Program-made: the position numbers and the translations under genes | Part shown: positions 9,344 through 17,215 of the stretch, piece after piece | Position numbering within the stretch: the stretch's first letter is position 1 | Layout of the letters: each line of letters opens with the position of its first letter | The notes under the pieces: model-generated | What the model saw: the letters and a program-made list of their open reading frames with translations, nothing else | What the model was told of the DNA's origin: nothing | Databases searched by the model: none | NCBI GenBank assembly: GCA_045541915.1 | Contig: JAZQJZ010000039.1 | Span: 1-64,000, forward strand | Source: RGIG5579 sp045541915 | GTDB lineage: Bacteria; Bacillota; Clostridia; Oscillospirales; SIG627 | Reading direction: 5' to 3' | DNA: 64,000 nt

Positions 9344-9373
9344 ACCAAAAAAGTGAAAAAAGGGGTTTTCAAA

Positions 9374-10504
9374 ATGAAAATTAAGTTGTATAATAAAATC
9401 GCACAGTGCGGTCTCTCCCAGTTTCCTGCCCAGGTGACCGTGGCAGAGGAAATGACCGAAGAAGACGGCATTGTTGTCCGTAGCGCCGACCTTCACGAGG
9501 TGGCCTTTCCCGACACTCTGAAGGGCATTGCCCGTGCCGGTGCCGGTGTGAATAATATTCCTTTGGATGCATGCACCGAAAAGGGCATCGTGGTGTTCAA
9601 TACTCCCGGCGCCAACGCCCAGAGCGTGGTGGAGCTTTGCATTGCAGGCCTTCTTCTCACCTCCCGTAAGATCCAGGGCGGAATGGAGTATACCAAGACC
9701 CTTGCCGGCAGAGACGATGCGATGAAGGTCATTGAAAAGGAAAAGAACCAGTTTATCGGACCTGAGATTTACGGAAAGACCCTGGGTGTCATTGGCCTTG
9801 GCGCCATTGGCGGCGGCGTGGCAAATGTTGCCGTTGCCATGGGAATGAAGGTGTTGGGGTACGATCCTTATGTTTCTGTTTCTGCCGCTTGGCAGTTGAA
9901 CCCCGCTGTGGAAAAGGTGGACGATCTGGACCGCATTTTCCAGGAGTCGGATTATATTACCGTTCACGTTCCCAGCCTTCCCTCCACCAAGGGAATTTTG
10001 GGCGGAAAGAATCTGGAAATGGCAAAGGACGGCGTTCGTCTTTTGAACCTTGCCCGCGCTGACCTGGCAGTGGATGCGGATATCCTGGCCGGTCTTGAAA
10101 GCGGAAAGATCGCCGCTTACTTTACCGATTTCCCCACCGGAAATCTGGCCGGAGCCCCCGGCGTGATCGCAACGCCTCACCTGGGTGCCTCCACCCCCGA
10201 GGCGGAGGATAACTGCGCCATTATGGCTTGTCGCCAGCTGGCCGATTATCTGGCCAACGGAAACATTCAAAACAGTGTAAATATGCCTGCCGTACATCTG
10301 GGCAGAAAGAAAGCACACCGCGTTGGTATCTTCTACCGCGCCGAGGCGGAAGTGGACGGTGCCGTAGCCGCGCTTCTTTCGGGCGCCGATCTTGCCAAAG
10401 CCACCCGTGGCGGTGTGACCTATGTTCTGGCAGAGTGCGACCGGGCCTTTGACTTGGAAAAAATCAATGCAGTAGGAGGGGTGATCCGCTCCATCTCCTA
10501 CTAA
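9374..10504 (+). CDS. serA: D-3-phosphoglycerate dehydrogenase (short type)
   Basis: SerA oxidises 3-phosphoglycerate to 3-phosphohydroxypyruvate with NAD, the entry to serine synthesis. The protein has about 376 residues. The Rossmann motif is LGVIGLGAIGGGVA, the catalytic arginine sits in LNLARADLAV and the catalytic histidine in ATPHLGAST. A short C-terminal ACT-like tail follows, so feedback by serine is possible. I choose ATG 9374, which has AAAGGGG eight bases upstream; an in-frame GTG at 9353 would add seven residues but lacks a ribosome site. It is translated just after serC. Confidence 0.93.
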   Translation: MKIKLYNKIAQCGLSQFPAQVTVAEEMTEEDGIVVRSADLHEVAFPDTLKGIARAGAGVNNIPLDACTEKGIVVFNTPGANAQSVVELCIAGLLLTSRKIQGGMEYTKTLAGRDDAMKVIEKEKNQFIGPEIYGKTLGVIGLGAIGGGVANVAVAMGMKVLGYDPYVSVSAAWQLNPAVEKVDDLDRIFQESDYITVHVPSLPSTKGILGGKNLEMAKDGVRLLNLARADLAVDADILAGLESGKIAAYFTDFPTGNLAGAPGVIATPHLGASTPEAEDNCAIMACRQLADYLANGNIQNSVNMPAVHLGRKKAHRVGIFYRAEAEVDGAVAALLSGADLAKATRGGVTYVLAECDRAFDLEKINAVGGVIRSISY

Positions 10505-10516
10505 AAAGGAGTTTTT

Positions 10517-10924
10517 ATGCCGCTGAGCCGTAAGAAAGAAAGAGAGATCGCATTTCAAATGCTGTTTGCCGCCCAGTTTTCCCCGGAAGAGGAAACAGGT
10601 GCCCTGTATGAAACCCTCATTGCCGAAATGGAGGAGGAAGAAGCAAGGGAAAGCGAATACATCAAAACGGTGTTCTGCGGAGCCAGAGACTATGCCCCCG
10701 TTGCCATGGAAAAAATCGGAGCCAATGCCCAGGGCTGGAAGGTGGAGCGTTTTTCCAAGACCACCCTTTCCATTCTGCAGCTTGCTCTGTTTGAAATGGA
10801 ACAAATGGAAGAAGTGCCGGTGAAGATCGCCATTAACGAGGCGGTGGAGCTTGCCAAGCGCTTTGATGAGGAGGGCAGCCGGAAATTCGTCAACGGAATT
10901 CTGGGTGCTTTGGCGGGAAAATAA
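10517..10924 (+). CDS. nusB: transcription antitermination protein NusB
   Basis: NusB binds boxA RNA with NusE (S10) in the rRNA antitermination complex. At 135 residues it is of normal size. The family pattern is visible: RKKEREIAFQMLFA at the start, then the C-terminal core with IAINEAVELAKRF, SRKFVNGILG and a hydrophobic end. AAAGGAG lies just upstream of the ATG. nusB heading an xseA-xseB-dxs-tlyA operon is common in Clostridia. Its TAA is separated by one base from the next start. Confidence 0.95.
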   Translation: MPLSRKKEREIAFQMLFAAQFSPEEETGALYETLIAEMEEEEARESEYIKTVFCGARDYAPVAMEKIGANAQGWKVERFSKTTLSILQLALFEMEQMEEVPVKIAINEAVELAKRFDEEGSRKFVNGILGALAGK

Positions 10925-10925
10925 A

Positions 10926-11909
10926 ATGAGTGTTGGGATTCATTTCGGAATTGATACCAGCAATTATACGACTTCGGCGGCAGCCATTACCACTGCCGGC
11001 GAAGTCTTTTGTGCAAAGCGCCCTCTTGCCGTTCCCCTGGGAGACCGTGGAATGAGACAGAGTGACGCTTTGTTTTGTCATACCCGGGATCTGCCGGGTG
11101 TCATCGAGGACTGCCTCAATCAGGTAAAGGCGGCCCACGGCTCCTTTCAGCTTCTCTCCGTGGGCGTATCCGACGCGCCCCGTCGGGTAAAGGGCTCTTA
11201 TATGCCCTGCTTTCTGGCCGGGGTCAATGCCGCCCGGAGCGCCGCACGGCTTGCCGGAGTTCCTCTTTTCACCTTTTCCCACCAGGAGGGGCATATTGCC
11301 GCTGCTCGGTTGGGCGCCAAAAAAGAGGAAAGAGAATGGCAGGGAGAAGAATTTCTGGCTTTTCACCTCTCCGGCGGTACCACCGAGCTTCTTTTGGTAC
11401 GGCAGGACGGGGCACGGTATCAGGTAGAGCTTCTGGCGGAAGCACTGGATCTGACCTGCGGTCAATTGATCGACCGGTGCGGCGTGGCCTTGGGGCTTCC
11501 CTTTCCCGCCGGCGCCCATCTGGAGGAGCTTGCCAAAAAGTCCCAAAAAAGCTTTTCTCCCCGTGTCTCCAGCCGGAAGGAGGGAATTTGTCTTTCCGGA
11601 TTTGAAAATCAGTTTTTGCAGAAATTGCACCAGGGCGAACAGAAGGAAGACCTGGCAAAATTTGTTTTTGATGTGACGGCCCGCGCCGTTTCCACCCTTC
11701 TTTCCCTGGGAGGAAGAGAGGATTTGCCGGTGCTGTTTTCCGGCGGGGTTTCCTCCTCCGTGCTTCTTCGCCGGGCCTTTTCCCAGGATCGGTATTTCTT
11801 TGCCCCCGGATTCTATTCGGCAGACAATGCCATCGGCATTGCCCATCTTGCCGGGAAAGGAGTGCAGTATGGATCAGCAGAGAGCCATGACCGTCACCGG
11901 TCTGAATGA
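10926..11909 (+). CDS. TsaD/Kae1-like ASKHA protein (M22 family paralog)
   Basis: The 327-residue product resembles the Kae1/TsaD family, which forms threonylcarbamoyl-adenosine on tRNA. The N terminus GIHFGIDTSNYTTS is the ASKHA phosphate-loop strand pair. The metal-binding HxEGH motif is present in FSHQEGHIAA, and FSGGVSSS near the C terminus is a nucleotide-binding loop. It lies in the DNA-metabolism operon, not beside tsaB or tsaE, and is divergent enough that it is more likely the clostridial paralog than the tRNA enzyme. Its start directly follows nusB and its end overlaps xseA by 41 bases. Confidence 0.75.
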   Translation: MSVGIHFGIDTSNYTTSAAAITTAGEVFCAKRPLAVPLGDRGMRQSDALFCHTRDLPGVIEDCLNQVKAAHGSFQLLSVGVSDAPRRVKGSYMPCFLAGVNAARSAARLAGVPLFTFSHQEGHIAAARLGAKKEEREWQGEEFLAFHLSGGTTELLLVRQDGARYQVELLAEALDLTCGQLIDRCGVALGLPFPAGAHLEELAKKSQKSFSPRVSSRKEGICLSGFENQFLQKLHQGEQKEDLAKFVFDVTARAVSTLLSLGGREDLPVLFSGGVSSSVLLRRAFSQDRYFFAPGFYSADNAIGIAHLAGKGVQYGSAESHDRHRSE

Positions 11910-13074
11910 ATACATCAAGGCAAAATTGGATACGGATCCCATCCTCTCTCACGTTTTGGTCAAAGGGGAGATCTCCAATTTTGTCAACCATTATAAAACC
12001 GGCCACTTTTACCTGTCCCTGAAGGACGAGGGAGGGGTCATCCGCGCCATTATGTTCCGTATGAACGCCCAGAAACTGCAGTTTGTGCCGGAAAACGGAA
12101 TGAAGGTCATCTGCTCCGGCAGGGTCTCCTCCTACGTGAAGGACGGCCAGTATCAGCTTTATATCAGCGATATGCAGCCGGACGGTGTGGGCGCCCTTTA
12201 CATTGCCTTTGAGCAGCTGAAAAAGAAATTGGAGGCAGAGGGTCTGTTTGATCCGGCCTATAAAAAACCCCTTCCCAAGTACCCCAATCGGGTGGGCATC
12301 ATCACCTCGCCCACCGGCGCGGCGGTGAGGGATATGATCAATGTTTCCTCCCGGCGCTATCCCCTGGCGGATCTGGTGCTCTATCCCAGCTTGGTGCAGG
12401 GAGAGGGCGCTCCGGCTCAGCTGATCCAAGGGATCCGGGCCTTTAACGAAGACTGCCCTGTGGATGTGATCATCATCGGCCGCGGCGGAGGAAGCCTGGA
12501 GGAGCTTTGGGCCTTTAACGATGAGGGCCTGGCCAGAGCCATTTTCGCCTCCCGCATTCCGGTGATCTCTGCAGTGGGACATGAAACGGACTTTTCCATC
12601 AGCGATTTTGTGGCCGATCTTCGGGCCCCCACCCCCAGTGCCGCCGCAGAATTGGCTCTGCCGGAGGCGGGGGAAGTCAAGCGGAAGCTTCATAATGTGG
12701 TCGATCGGATGAGCCTTGTGACCCAGGGCAGAATCCGTACCCTGAAGGGGCAGTTGGATGCCCTTGCCTCTGCCCGTCAGATGCAGAACATTGCCACTCT
12801 GGTGGACGACCGCCGTATGGCCCTTGCCACGCTGGACCGGGAAATGGAGGTTCGGATGGAAAAGCTGCTTACGGAAAAAAAGAACCGACTGCTGCAGCTG
12901 GGCGCCGGGCTGGATGCCTTAAGCCCCCTGGCGGTGCTCACAAGAGGCTACAGCGCCGTGTTTGACCAGAGCGGGAAGAATCTTTCTTCCAAATCAAGCC
13001 TTGCGCCGGGACAAAAGGTGGAGATCCGCCTGTCTGACGGCAAAGCGAAAGCTGAAATTCTGGAGGTTGAATAA
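11869..13074 (+). CDS. xseA: exodeoxyribonuclease VII large subunit
   Basis: XseA is the catalytic subunit of exonuclease VII, which degrades single-stranded DNA. The 401-residue protein has an N-terminal OB fold (VTGLNEYIKAKL to VKDGQYQLYI), the catalytic core with GIITSPTGAAVRDM, IIGRGGGSLEELWAFN and SAVGHETD, then a coiled-coil region and the end LTRGYSAVFD. ATG 11869 is preferred because GGAAAGGAG lies seven bases upstream and the OB fold begins right after it. It overlaps the upstream gene by 41 bases and is followed at once by xseB. Confidence 0.95.
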   Translation: MDQQRAMTVTGLNEYIKAKLDTDPILSHVLVKGEISNFVNHYKTGHFYLSLKDEGGVIRAIMFRMNAQKLQFVPENGMKVICSGRVSSYVKDGQYQLYISDMQPDGVGALYIAFEQLKKKLEAEGLFDPAYKKPLPKYPNRVGIITSPTGAAVRDMINVSSRRYPLADLVLYPSLVQGEGAPAQLIQGIRAFNEDCPVDVIIIGRGGGSLEELWAFNDEGLARAIFASRIPVISAVGHETDFSISDFVADLRAPTPSAAAELALPEAGEVKRKLHNVVDRMSLVTQGRIRTLKGQLDALASARQMQNIATLVDDRRMALATLDREMEVRMEKLLTEKKNRLLQLGAGLDALSPLAVLTRGYSAVFDQSGKNLSSKSSLAPGQKVEIRLSDGKAKAEILEVE

Positions 13075-13075
13075 A

Positions 13076-13312
13076 ATGAGCGAAGTGAAAAACGATATGA
13101 CCTTTGAAGAAATGATCCGTCGCCTGGAGGAGATCGTCCGGGCGCTGGATTCTGCCCAAACGCCCCTGGATACCTCCCTTGCCCTGTTTGAAGAGGGCGC
13201 GGGTCTGGTGCGCCTTTGCACCCAGAAACTGGATGATGCCCAGCAGAAGGTGACCCAGCTGACCCTTGGCGGAGAAGCAAAGGAAGCGCCCTTTCAGGCG
13301 CAGGGACAATGA
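13076..13312 (+). CDS. xseB: exodeoxyribonuclease VII small subunit
   Basis: XseB is the small helical subunit that binds the XseA coiled coil; several copies join one XseA. The 78-residue product shows the family pattern MTFEEMIRRLEEIVRALD, then PLDTSLALFEEGAGLVRLC and KLDDAQQKV. The ATG is one base after the xseA stop, and its TGA overlaps the dxs start as ATGA. That tight spacing suggests coupled translation of the three genes. Confidence 0.95.
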   Translation: MSEVKNDMTFEEMIRRLEEIVRALDSAQTPLDTSLALFEEGAGLVRLCTQKLDDAQQKVTQLTLGGEAKEAPFQAQGQ

Positions 13313-15150
13313 AACTTCTCTCTCTGGATCAGGTTCGCGCCCTTTCTCCCGAAAAGGCTAAGCAGTATTGCCAAAGGCTGCGCGCTACTCTGGTGGAAAA
13401 CGTCACCCAGACCGGCGGCCACCTTGCCAGCAATTTAGGTGTGGTGGAGATCAGCGTTGCCCTGGCAAGAGGACTGGATCTGCCCCGGGAAAAGGTGGTG
13501 TATGACACCGGTCACCAGAGCTATGTGCATAAGCTTCTCACCGGCCGCGGCCGGGAGTTTGCCACTCTGCGCTCCTTGGGGGGCATTTCCGGCTTTCCCC
13601 GGCGTGAGGAATCGGTGTTTGATGCCTTCGGTACCGGTCACTCCGGCACCGGCATTTCTGCTGCCCTGGGACTTGCCCGGGGAATGAGACTGCGGGGAGA
13701 GGACGGCTTTGCCGTGGCGGTGCTGGGAGACGGCGCTTTTTCCTGCGGCATGTGCTTTGAAGCCCTCAATAACATTTCCTCCCAGGACCGACTGATCATC
13801 ATTTTAAATGACAACGGAATGAGCATCTCCAAAAGCGTGGGGAGAGTGAAATCCGCCTTGAATAAAATGCGTACTGCCGGCTATTATCGCCTCAAGGATG
13901 AGGTGCAGGAGACCCTTTCCCGGATGCCCCTTGTGGGAGGGAGCTTATCCGGCGCGGCGCAAAAGATCAAGGATACCGTCAAGCGGGTGGCCCTTCCCCA
14001 GGGAAATCTGTTTGAGCAGCTGGGGCTTCATTATTTTGGCCCGGCAGACGGAAACGATCTGGAAACGGTGGAATTTCTCTTAAAGGAAGCCAAAAAGAGA
14101 AACCGCCCCTCCGTGATCCACCTGTGCACCAAAAAGGGTAAGGGCTATGCCCCTGCCGAGCAGGAACCAAGCCGGTATCACGGCATCTCTCCCAAAAAAG
14201 AAAAGACGGCCTCGGGCGAGAGCTTTTCCTCTCTGTTTGGAAACAGTATGCTGAATTTGGCCCGGAAGGATCCGGCCGTTTGCGCTTTGACCGCCGCCAT
14301 GACCGACGGAGTTGGCCTGGGCGAATTTGCCCGGGAATTTCCCGATCGCTTTTTCGATGTGGGCATTGCCGAGGAGCACGGCATCACCTTTGCCGCCGCT
14401 CTTTCCGCCGCCGGCATGAAGCCTTGCTTTGCCCTTTATTCCACCTTTTATCAAAGAGCGGTGGATCAGATGCTTCACGATGCGGCGCTGCAGAAGATCC
14501 CCATGGTCCTGGCCCTGGATCGGGCCGGTCTTTCCGGGGAGGACGGTGCCACCCATCACGGCGTGTTCGACCTGCCTCTGACCCTTCCCATTCCCGGTGT
14601 GAAGATCTATGCTCCCGTAAGCGGAGGGGAAATGGAAAGGTGCCTGGAAGAGGCCTTTTCCGAAAAGGAATCCCCCTCGGTGATCCGCTATGCCAAGGGC
14701 TGCGAGAGCGATCTGATCCAAGAAACCTTCCCCTTGAAGGATCCGATCGAGGGAAAGGACTTTGGCACCGAGCCCCGTGTGACGGTGGTCACCTTCGGCC
14801 GCATTACAGAACAGGTGATCCTTGCTTGTCAAATGGCAGAGCAGATTGGCGTTTCCAGCCGTCTGGTAAGATTTTGCACCTTAAAGGGCTTTTCTCAGGA
14901 GCCTCTTGAAGAACTGTTCCGGCCCGGAACCGGGCTTTTGTTTGTGGAGGAGGGCGTCCTTTGCGGCGGCTTTTCCGCTTATCTGAAAGAAATTCTGGAG
15001 GAAAAGGGCCTTTTGAACGGAAAACGGGTTCGCGTCCTTGGCATCGGAGAGGAATTTGTTCCCCACGGTGCCACCGAGGATCTGATTGCCCGATTGGGTC
15101 TGGACTACAAAACCATAGGAAAGGAATTGATCCGCCTTGCCGAGAATTGA
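13309..15150 (+). CDS. dxs: 1-deoxy-D-xylulose-5-phosphate synthase
   Basis: DXS condenses pyruvate and glyceraldehyde 3-phosphate with thiamine diphosphate, the first step of the MEP isoprenoid pathway. The 613 residues are slightly short for the family but complete. Visible motifs are YDTGHQSYVHKLLTG, the cofactor motif GDGAFSCGMCFEALNN through NDNGMSIS, the catalytic glutamate in DVGIAEEHG, and DRAGLSGEDGATHHG. The start overlaps the xseB stop by four bases, and the end overlaps tlyA by 14 bases. Confidence 0.96.
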   Translation: MKLLSLDQVRALSPEKAKQYCQRLRATLVENVTQTGGHLASNLGVVEISVALARGLDLPREKVVYDTGHQSYVHKLLTGRGREFATLRSLGGISGFPRREESVFDAFGTGHSGTGISAALGLARGMRLRGEDGFAVAVLGDGAFSCGMCFEALNNISSQDRLIIILNDNGMSISKSVGRVKSALNKMRTAGYYRLKDEVQETLSRMPLVGGSLSGAAQKIKDTVKRVALPQGNLFEQLGLHYFGPADGNDLETVEFLLKEAKKRNRPSVIHLCTKKGKGYAPAEQEPSRYHGISPKKEKTASGESFSSLFGNSMLNLARKDPAVCALTAAMTDGVGLGEFAREFPDRFFDVGIAEEHGITFAAALSAAGMKPCFALYSTFYQRAVDQMLHDAALQKIPMVLALDRAGLSGEDGATHHGVFDLPLTLPIPGVKIYAPVSGGEMERCLEEAFSEKESPSVIRYAKGCESDLIQETFPLKDPIEGKDFGTEPRVTVVTFGRITEQVILACQMAEQIGVSSRLVRFCTLKGFSQEPLEELFRPGTGLLFVEEGVLCGGFSAYLKEILEEKGLLNGKRVRVLGIGEEFVPHGATEDLIARLGLDYKTIGKELIRLAEN

Positions 15151-15868
15151 TGTATATCTGTTTGAAACAGGTCTTGCCGCCAGCAGGACCTTGAGCGCCA
15201 AAATGGTGCGAGAGGGCTATGTTTTGTTAAACGGCCAGGTTTGCACCAAGCCCGGCACTCCCGTAAGTCCGGAGGATCGGGTGGAGGTGAAGGAAAGTCC
15301 CCTGACCCGGTATGTTTCCCGGGGAGGACTGAAATTGGAAGCGGCGCTGGATGCCTGGAGCATCTCCCCGGAAGGGATGGTGTGTCTGGATATCGGAGCC
15401 TCCACCGGTGGCTTTACCCATTGCCTTCTGATGCGCGGTGCAGAGAAGGTCTATGCGGTGGATTCCGGCACCGATCAGCTTCACCCGGATCTGAAACGGG
15501 ACGCCCGGGTGTTTTCCATGGAAAATGTCAATGCCCGTTTTTTGAATGAAAGCATGGTACCGCCGGTGTCTCTTGCGGTGATGGATGTTTCCTTTATCTC
15601 CCAGACACTGCTTTACTCTGCCATCAGCCGTGTGTTAAAGGCGGGGGGATATCTGATTTCCCTGGTAAAGCCTCAATTTGAAGCCGGAAGGGAAAACCTT
15701 TCCTCCGGTGGCATTGTGCGTAGTGAAAAAGCAAGACTTGCGTGTCTGGAAGAGGTGGAAAAGGAAGGGCAAAAGCACGGTCTGACCCTTCTTGAGACCA
15801 TGGAAAGTCCCATTACCGGCGGAGACGGCAATGTGGAATATCTCGCCCTATTCCGGCGGGATGCGTAA
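15137..15868 (+). CDS. tlyA: TlyA family rRNA 2'-O-methyltransferase
   Basis: TlyA-type enzymes methylate ribose of C1409 in 16S and C1920 in 23S rRNA. The 243-residue protein has an N-terminal S4 RNA-binding domain (DVYLFETGLAASRTLS to VYLNGQV-like segment), then an FtsJ-type methyltransferase with CLDIGASTGGFTHCLL as the SAM loop and MDVSFISQT as motif IV. The start is a TTG with AAAGGA upstream, inside the dxs end. An ATG at 15150 is in another frame and was excluded. Such proteins are often labelled hemolysin A, which is not implied here. Confidence 0.92.
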   Translation: MPRIDVYLFETGLAASRTLSAKMVREGYVLLNGQVCTKPGTPVSPEDRVEVKESPLTRYVSRGGLKLEAALDAWSISPEGMVCLDIGASTGGFTHCLLMRGAEKVYAVDSGTDQLHPDLKRDARVFSMENVNARFLNESMVPPVSLAVMDVSFISQTLLYSAISRVLKAGGYLISLVKPQFEAGRENLSSGGIVRSEKARLACLEEVEKEGQKHGLTLLETMESPITGGDGNVEYLALFRRDA

Positions 15869-15883
15869 AAGAAAGGAGAAGGT

Positions 15884-16726
15884 ATGAACATCATCGGTCT
15901 TTATCCCAATATCAAACGGGATAGGAATCTTTCTGTGACCAAGGAATTGATCCGCATCCTTTCTGACTATCAGGTCACCCTTTTGGCAGAGGAGAAGCTG
16001 GAAAAAGAACTGAAGGGCGCCTCTCCCCGGCTGGAATTTGTTTCCTCGGAGGGGCTGTTTCAAAAAAGCCAGTGCCTTGTCACCTTGGGTGGCGACGGCA
16101 CCATTTTGTCGGTGGCCAAGCGGGCCGCCCAGGCAGACCTTCCCATTTTCGGAATCAATTTGGGCAACGTGGGCTTTATGGCCGCCCTGGAAAAAAAGGA
16201 GCTTTCCCAGATCACCCGGCTTTTTACCGGGGAATATACCGTTTCCTCCCGTATGCTTCTCTCTTGCCTGGTCAATGGAGAAGAAAAGCTTTGCGCCTTG
16301 AATGAATGTGTCATTGCGCCGGAAAAGCGCTTTCATATTATGGAGCTTTGTCTTGACATCGGAAAAAGAAAGCTGTGCGATTTCCGGGCAGACGGCCTGA
16401 TCTTCCACACCCCCACCGGCTCCACCGGCTATGCCTTTTCTGCCGGCGGCGCGGTGATGGACGGAGAGTTTGACGCCATCGGTGTGAAGGCCATTGCTTC
16501 CTATCTTCTGATCAACGCCCACCATATGATCTTTTCTCCGGATACAGAGTTTTGTGTCCGGGATTGCCACAGTGTGGATTCCCGTATCACCGTCTGTGCC
16601 GACGGCAGAGAAGAGATCACCTTAAACGAGGGGGATACGGTTTCCATTTGCCGATCCGAAAAACGAGTGCAGCTGATCACACTGGATCAGAGAAGCAACC
16701 AGGAAGTTTTCTTCCGTAAATTTTAG
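15884..16726 (+). CDS. nadK: NAD kinase
   Basis: NadK phosphorylates NAD to NADP in the cytosol. The 280-residue product has the diagnostic VTLGGDGTILSVAKRA loop near residue 65, FGINLGNVGFMA, and the C-terminal domain with TPTGSTGYAFSAGGAV. AAAGGAGAAGGT stands before the ATG. In many Clostridia nadK lies between tlyA and argR, exactly as here. Confidence 0.96.
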   Translation: MNIIGLYPNIKRDRNLSVTKELIRILSDYQVTLLAEEKLEKELKGASPRLEFVSSEGLFQKSQCLVTLGGDGTILSVAKRAAQADLPIFGINLGNVGFMAALEKKELSQITRLFTGEYTVSSRMLLSCLVNGEEKLCALNECVIAPEKRFHIMELCLDIGKRKLCDFRADGLIFHTPTGSTGYAFSAGGAVMDGEFDAIGVKAIASYLLINAHHMIFSPDTEFCVRDCHSVDSRITVCADGREEITLNEGDTVSICRSEKRVQLITLDQRSNQEVFFRKF

Positions 16727-16735
16727 GAGTAAAAG

Positions 16736-17200
16736 ATGAAAAACGACCGTCAACTGAAAATTTTGGAGATCATTGCCGAGGAGGAAATCCGCACCCAGGA
16801 GGAATTGATCCTGTCTCTGCGCCGCTTCGGCTTTGCCGCCACCCAGGCCACGGTTTCCCGTGATATCAAGGAGCTTCACCTGCAGAAGATCACCACCGCC
16901 GGCGGCGGCACCAAATACGCCGTAGCCGGACTTCCCGGCCGTCCCGAGAAGGAAACGGTGGATAAGTACAGAAATGTGCTCCACCAGGTGCTCACCAGCG
17001 CCGTTCCTGCCGGTAATATCGGCGTGATCAAGACCCTTTCCGGCACGGCAAATGCCGCCGCTGCCGCCCTGGAGGCCATTGAATTTCGCGAGATCATCGG
17101 CACCCTTGCCGGTGACGATACCCTCCTGGTGCTCTTTGCCAATGACCGCGCGGCATTTGAATTTTGCCAGAAGATCAACAATCTCTATATCAAAGAATAA
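16736..17200 (+). CDS. argR: arginine repressor ArgR
   Basis: ArgR is a hexameric winged-helix regulator that binds ARG boxes with arginine as co-repressor. The 154 residues divide into an N-terminal DNA-binding domain (RQLKILEIIAEEEIRTQEE to ATVSRDIKELHL) and a C-terminal oligomerisation domain that ends GTLAGDDTLLVLFAND, where the aspartates bind arginine. No arginine genes are in the window; its placement before recN is the conserved operon order, not a functional clue. TAGGAG precedes the ATG. Confidence 0.95.
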   Translation: MKNDRQLKILEIIAEEEIRTQEELILSLRRFGFAATQATVSRDIKELHLQKITTAGGGTKYAVAGLPGRPEKETVDKYRNVLHQVLTSAVPAGNIGVIKTLSGTANAAAAALEAIEFREIIGTLAGDDTLLVLFANDRAAFEFCQKINNLYIKE

Positions 17201-17215
17201 CCCAAGGAGCCGTTT

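Noticed and set aside
8150..10804. An 884-codon open frame on the minus strand across serC, serA and nusB
   Set aside because: It lies antisense to three well-recognised genes and is open only because of their codon bias. The translation has no family motif and no fitting ribosome site.
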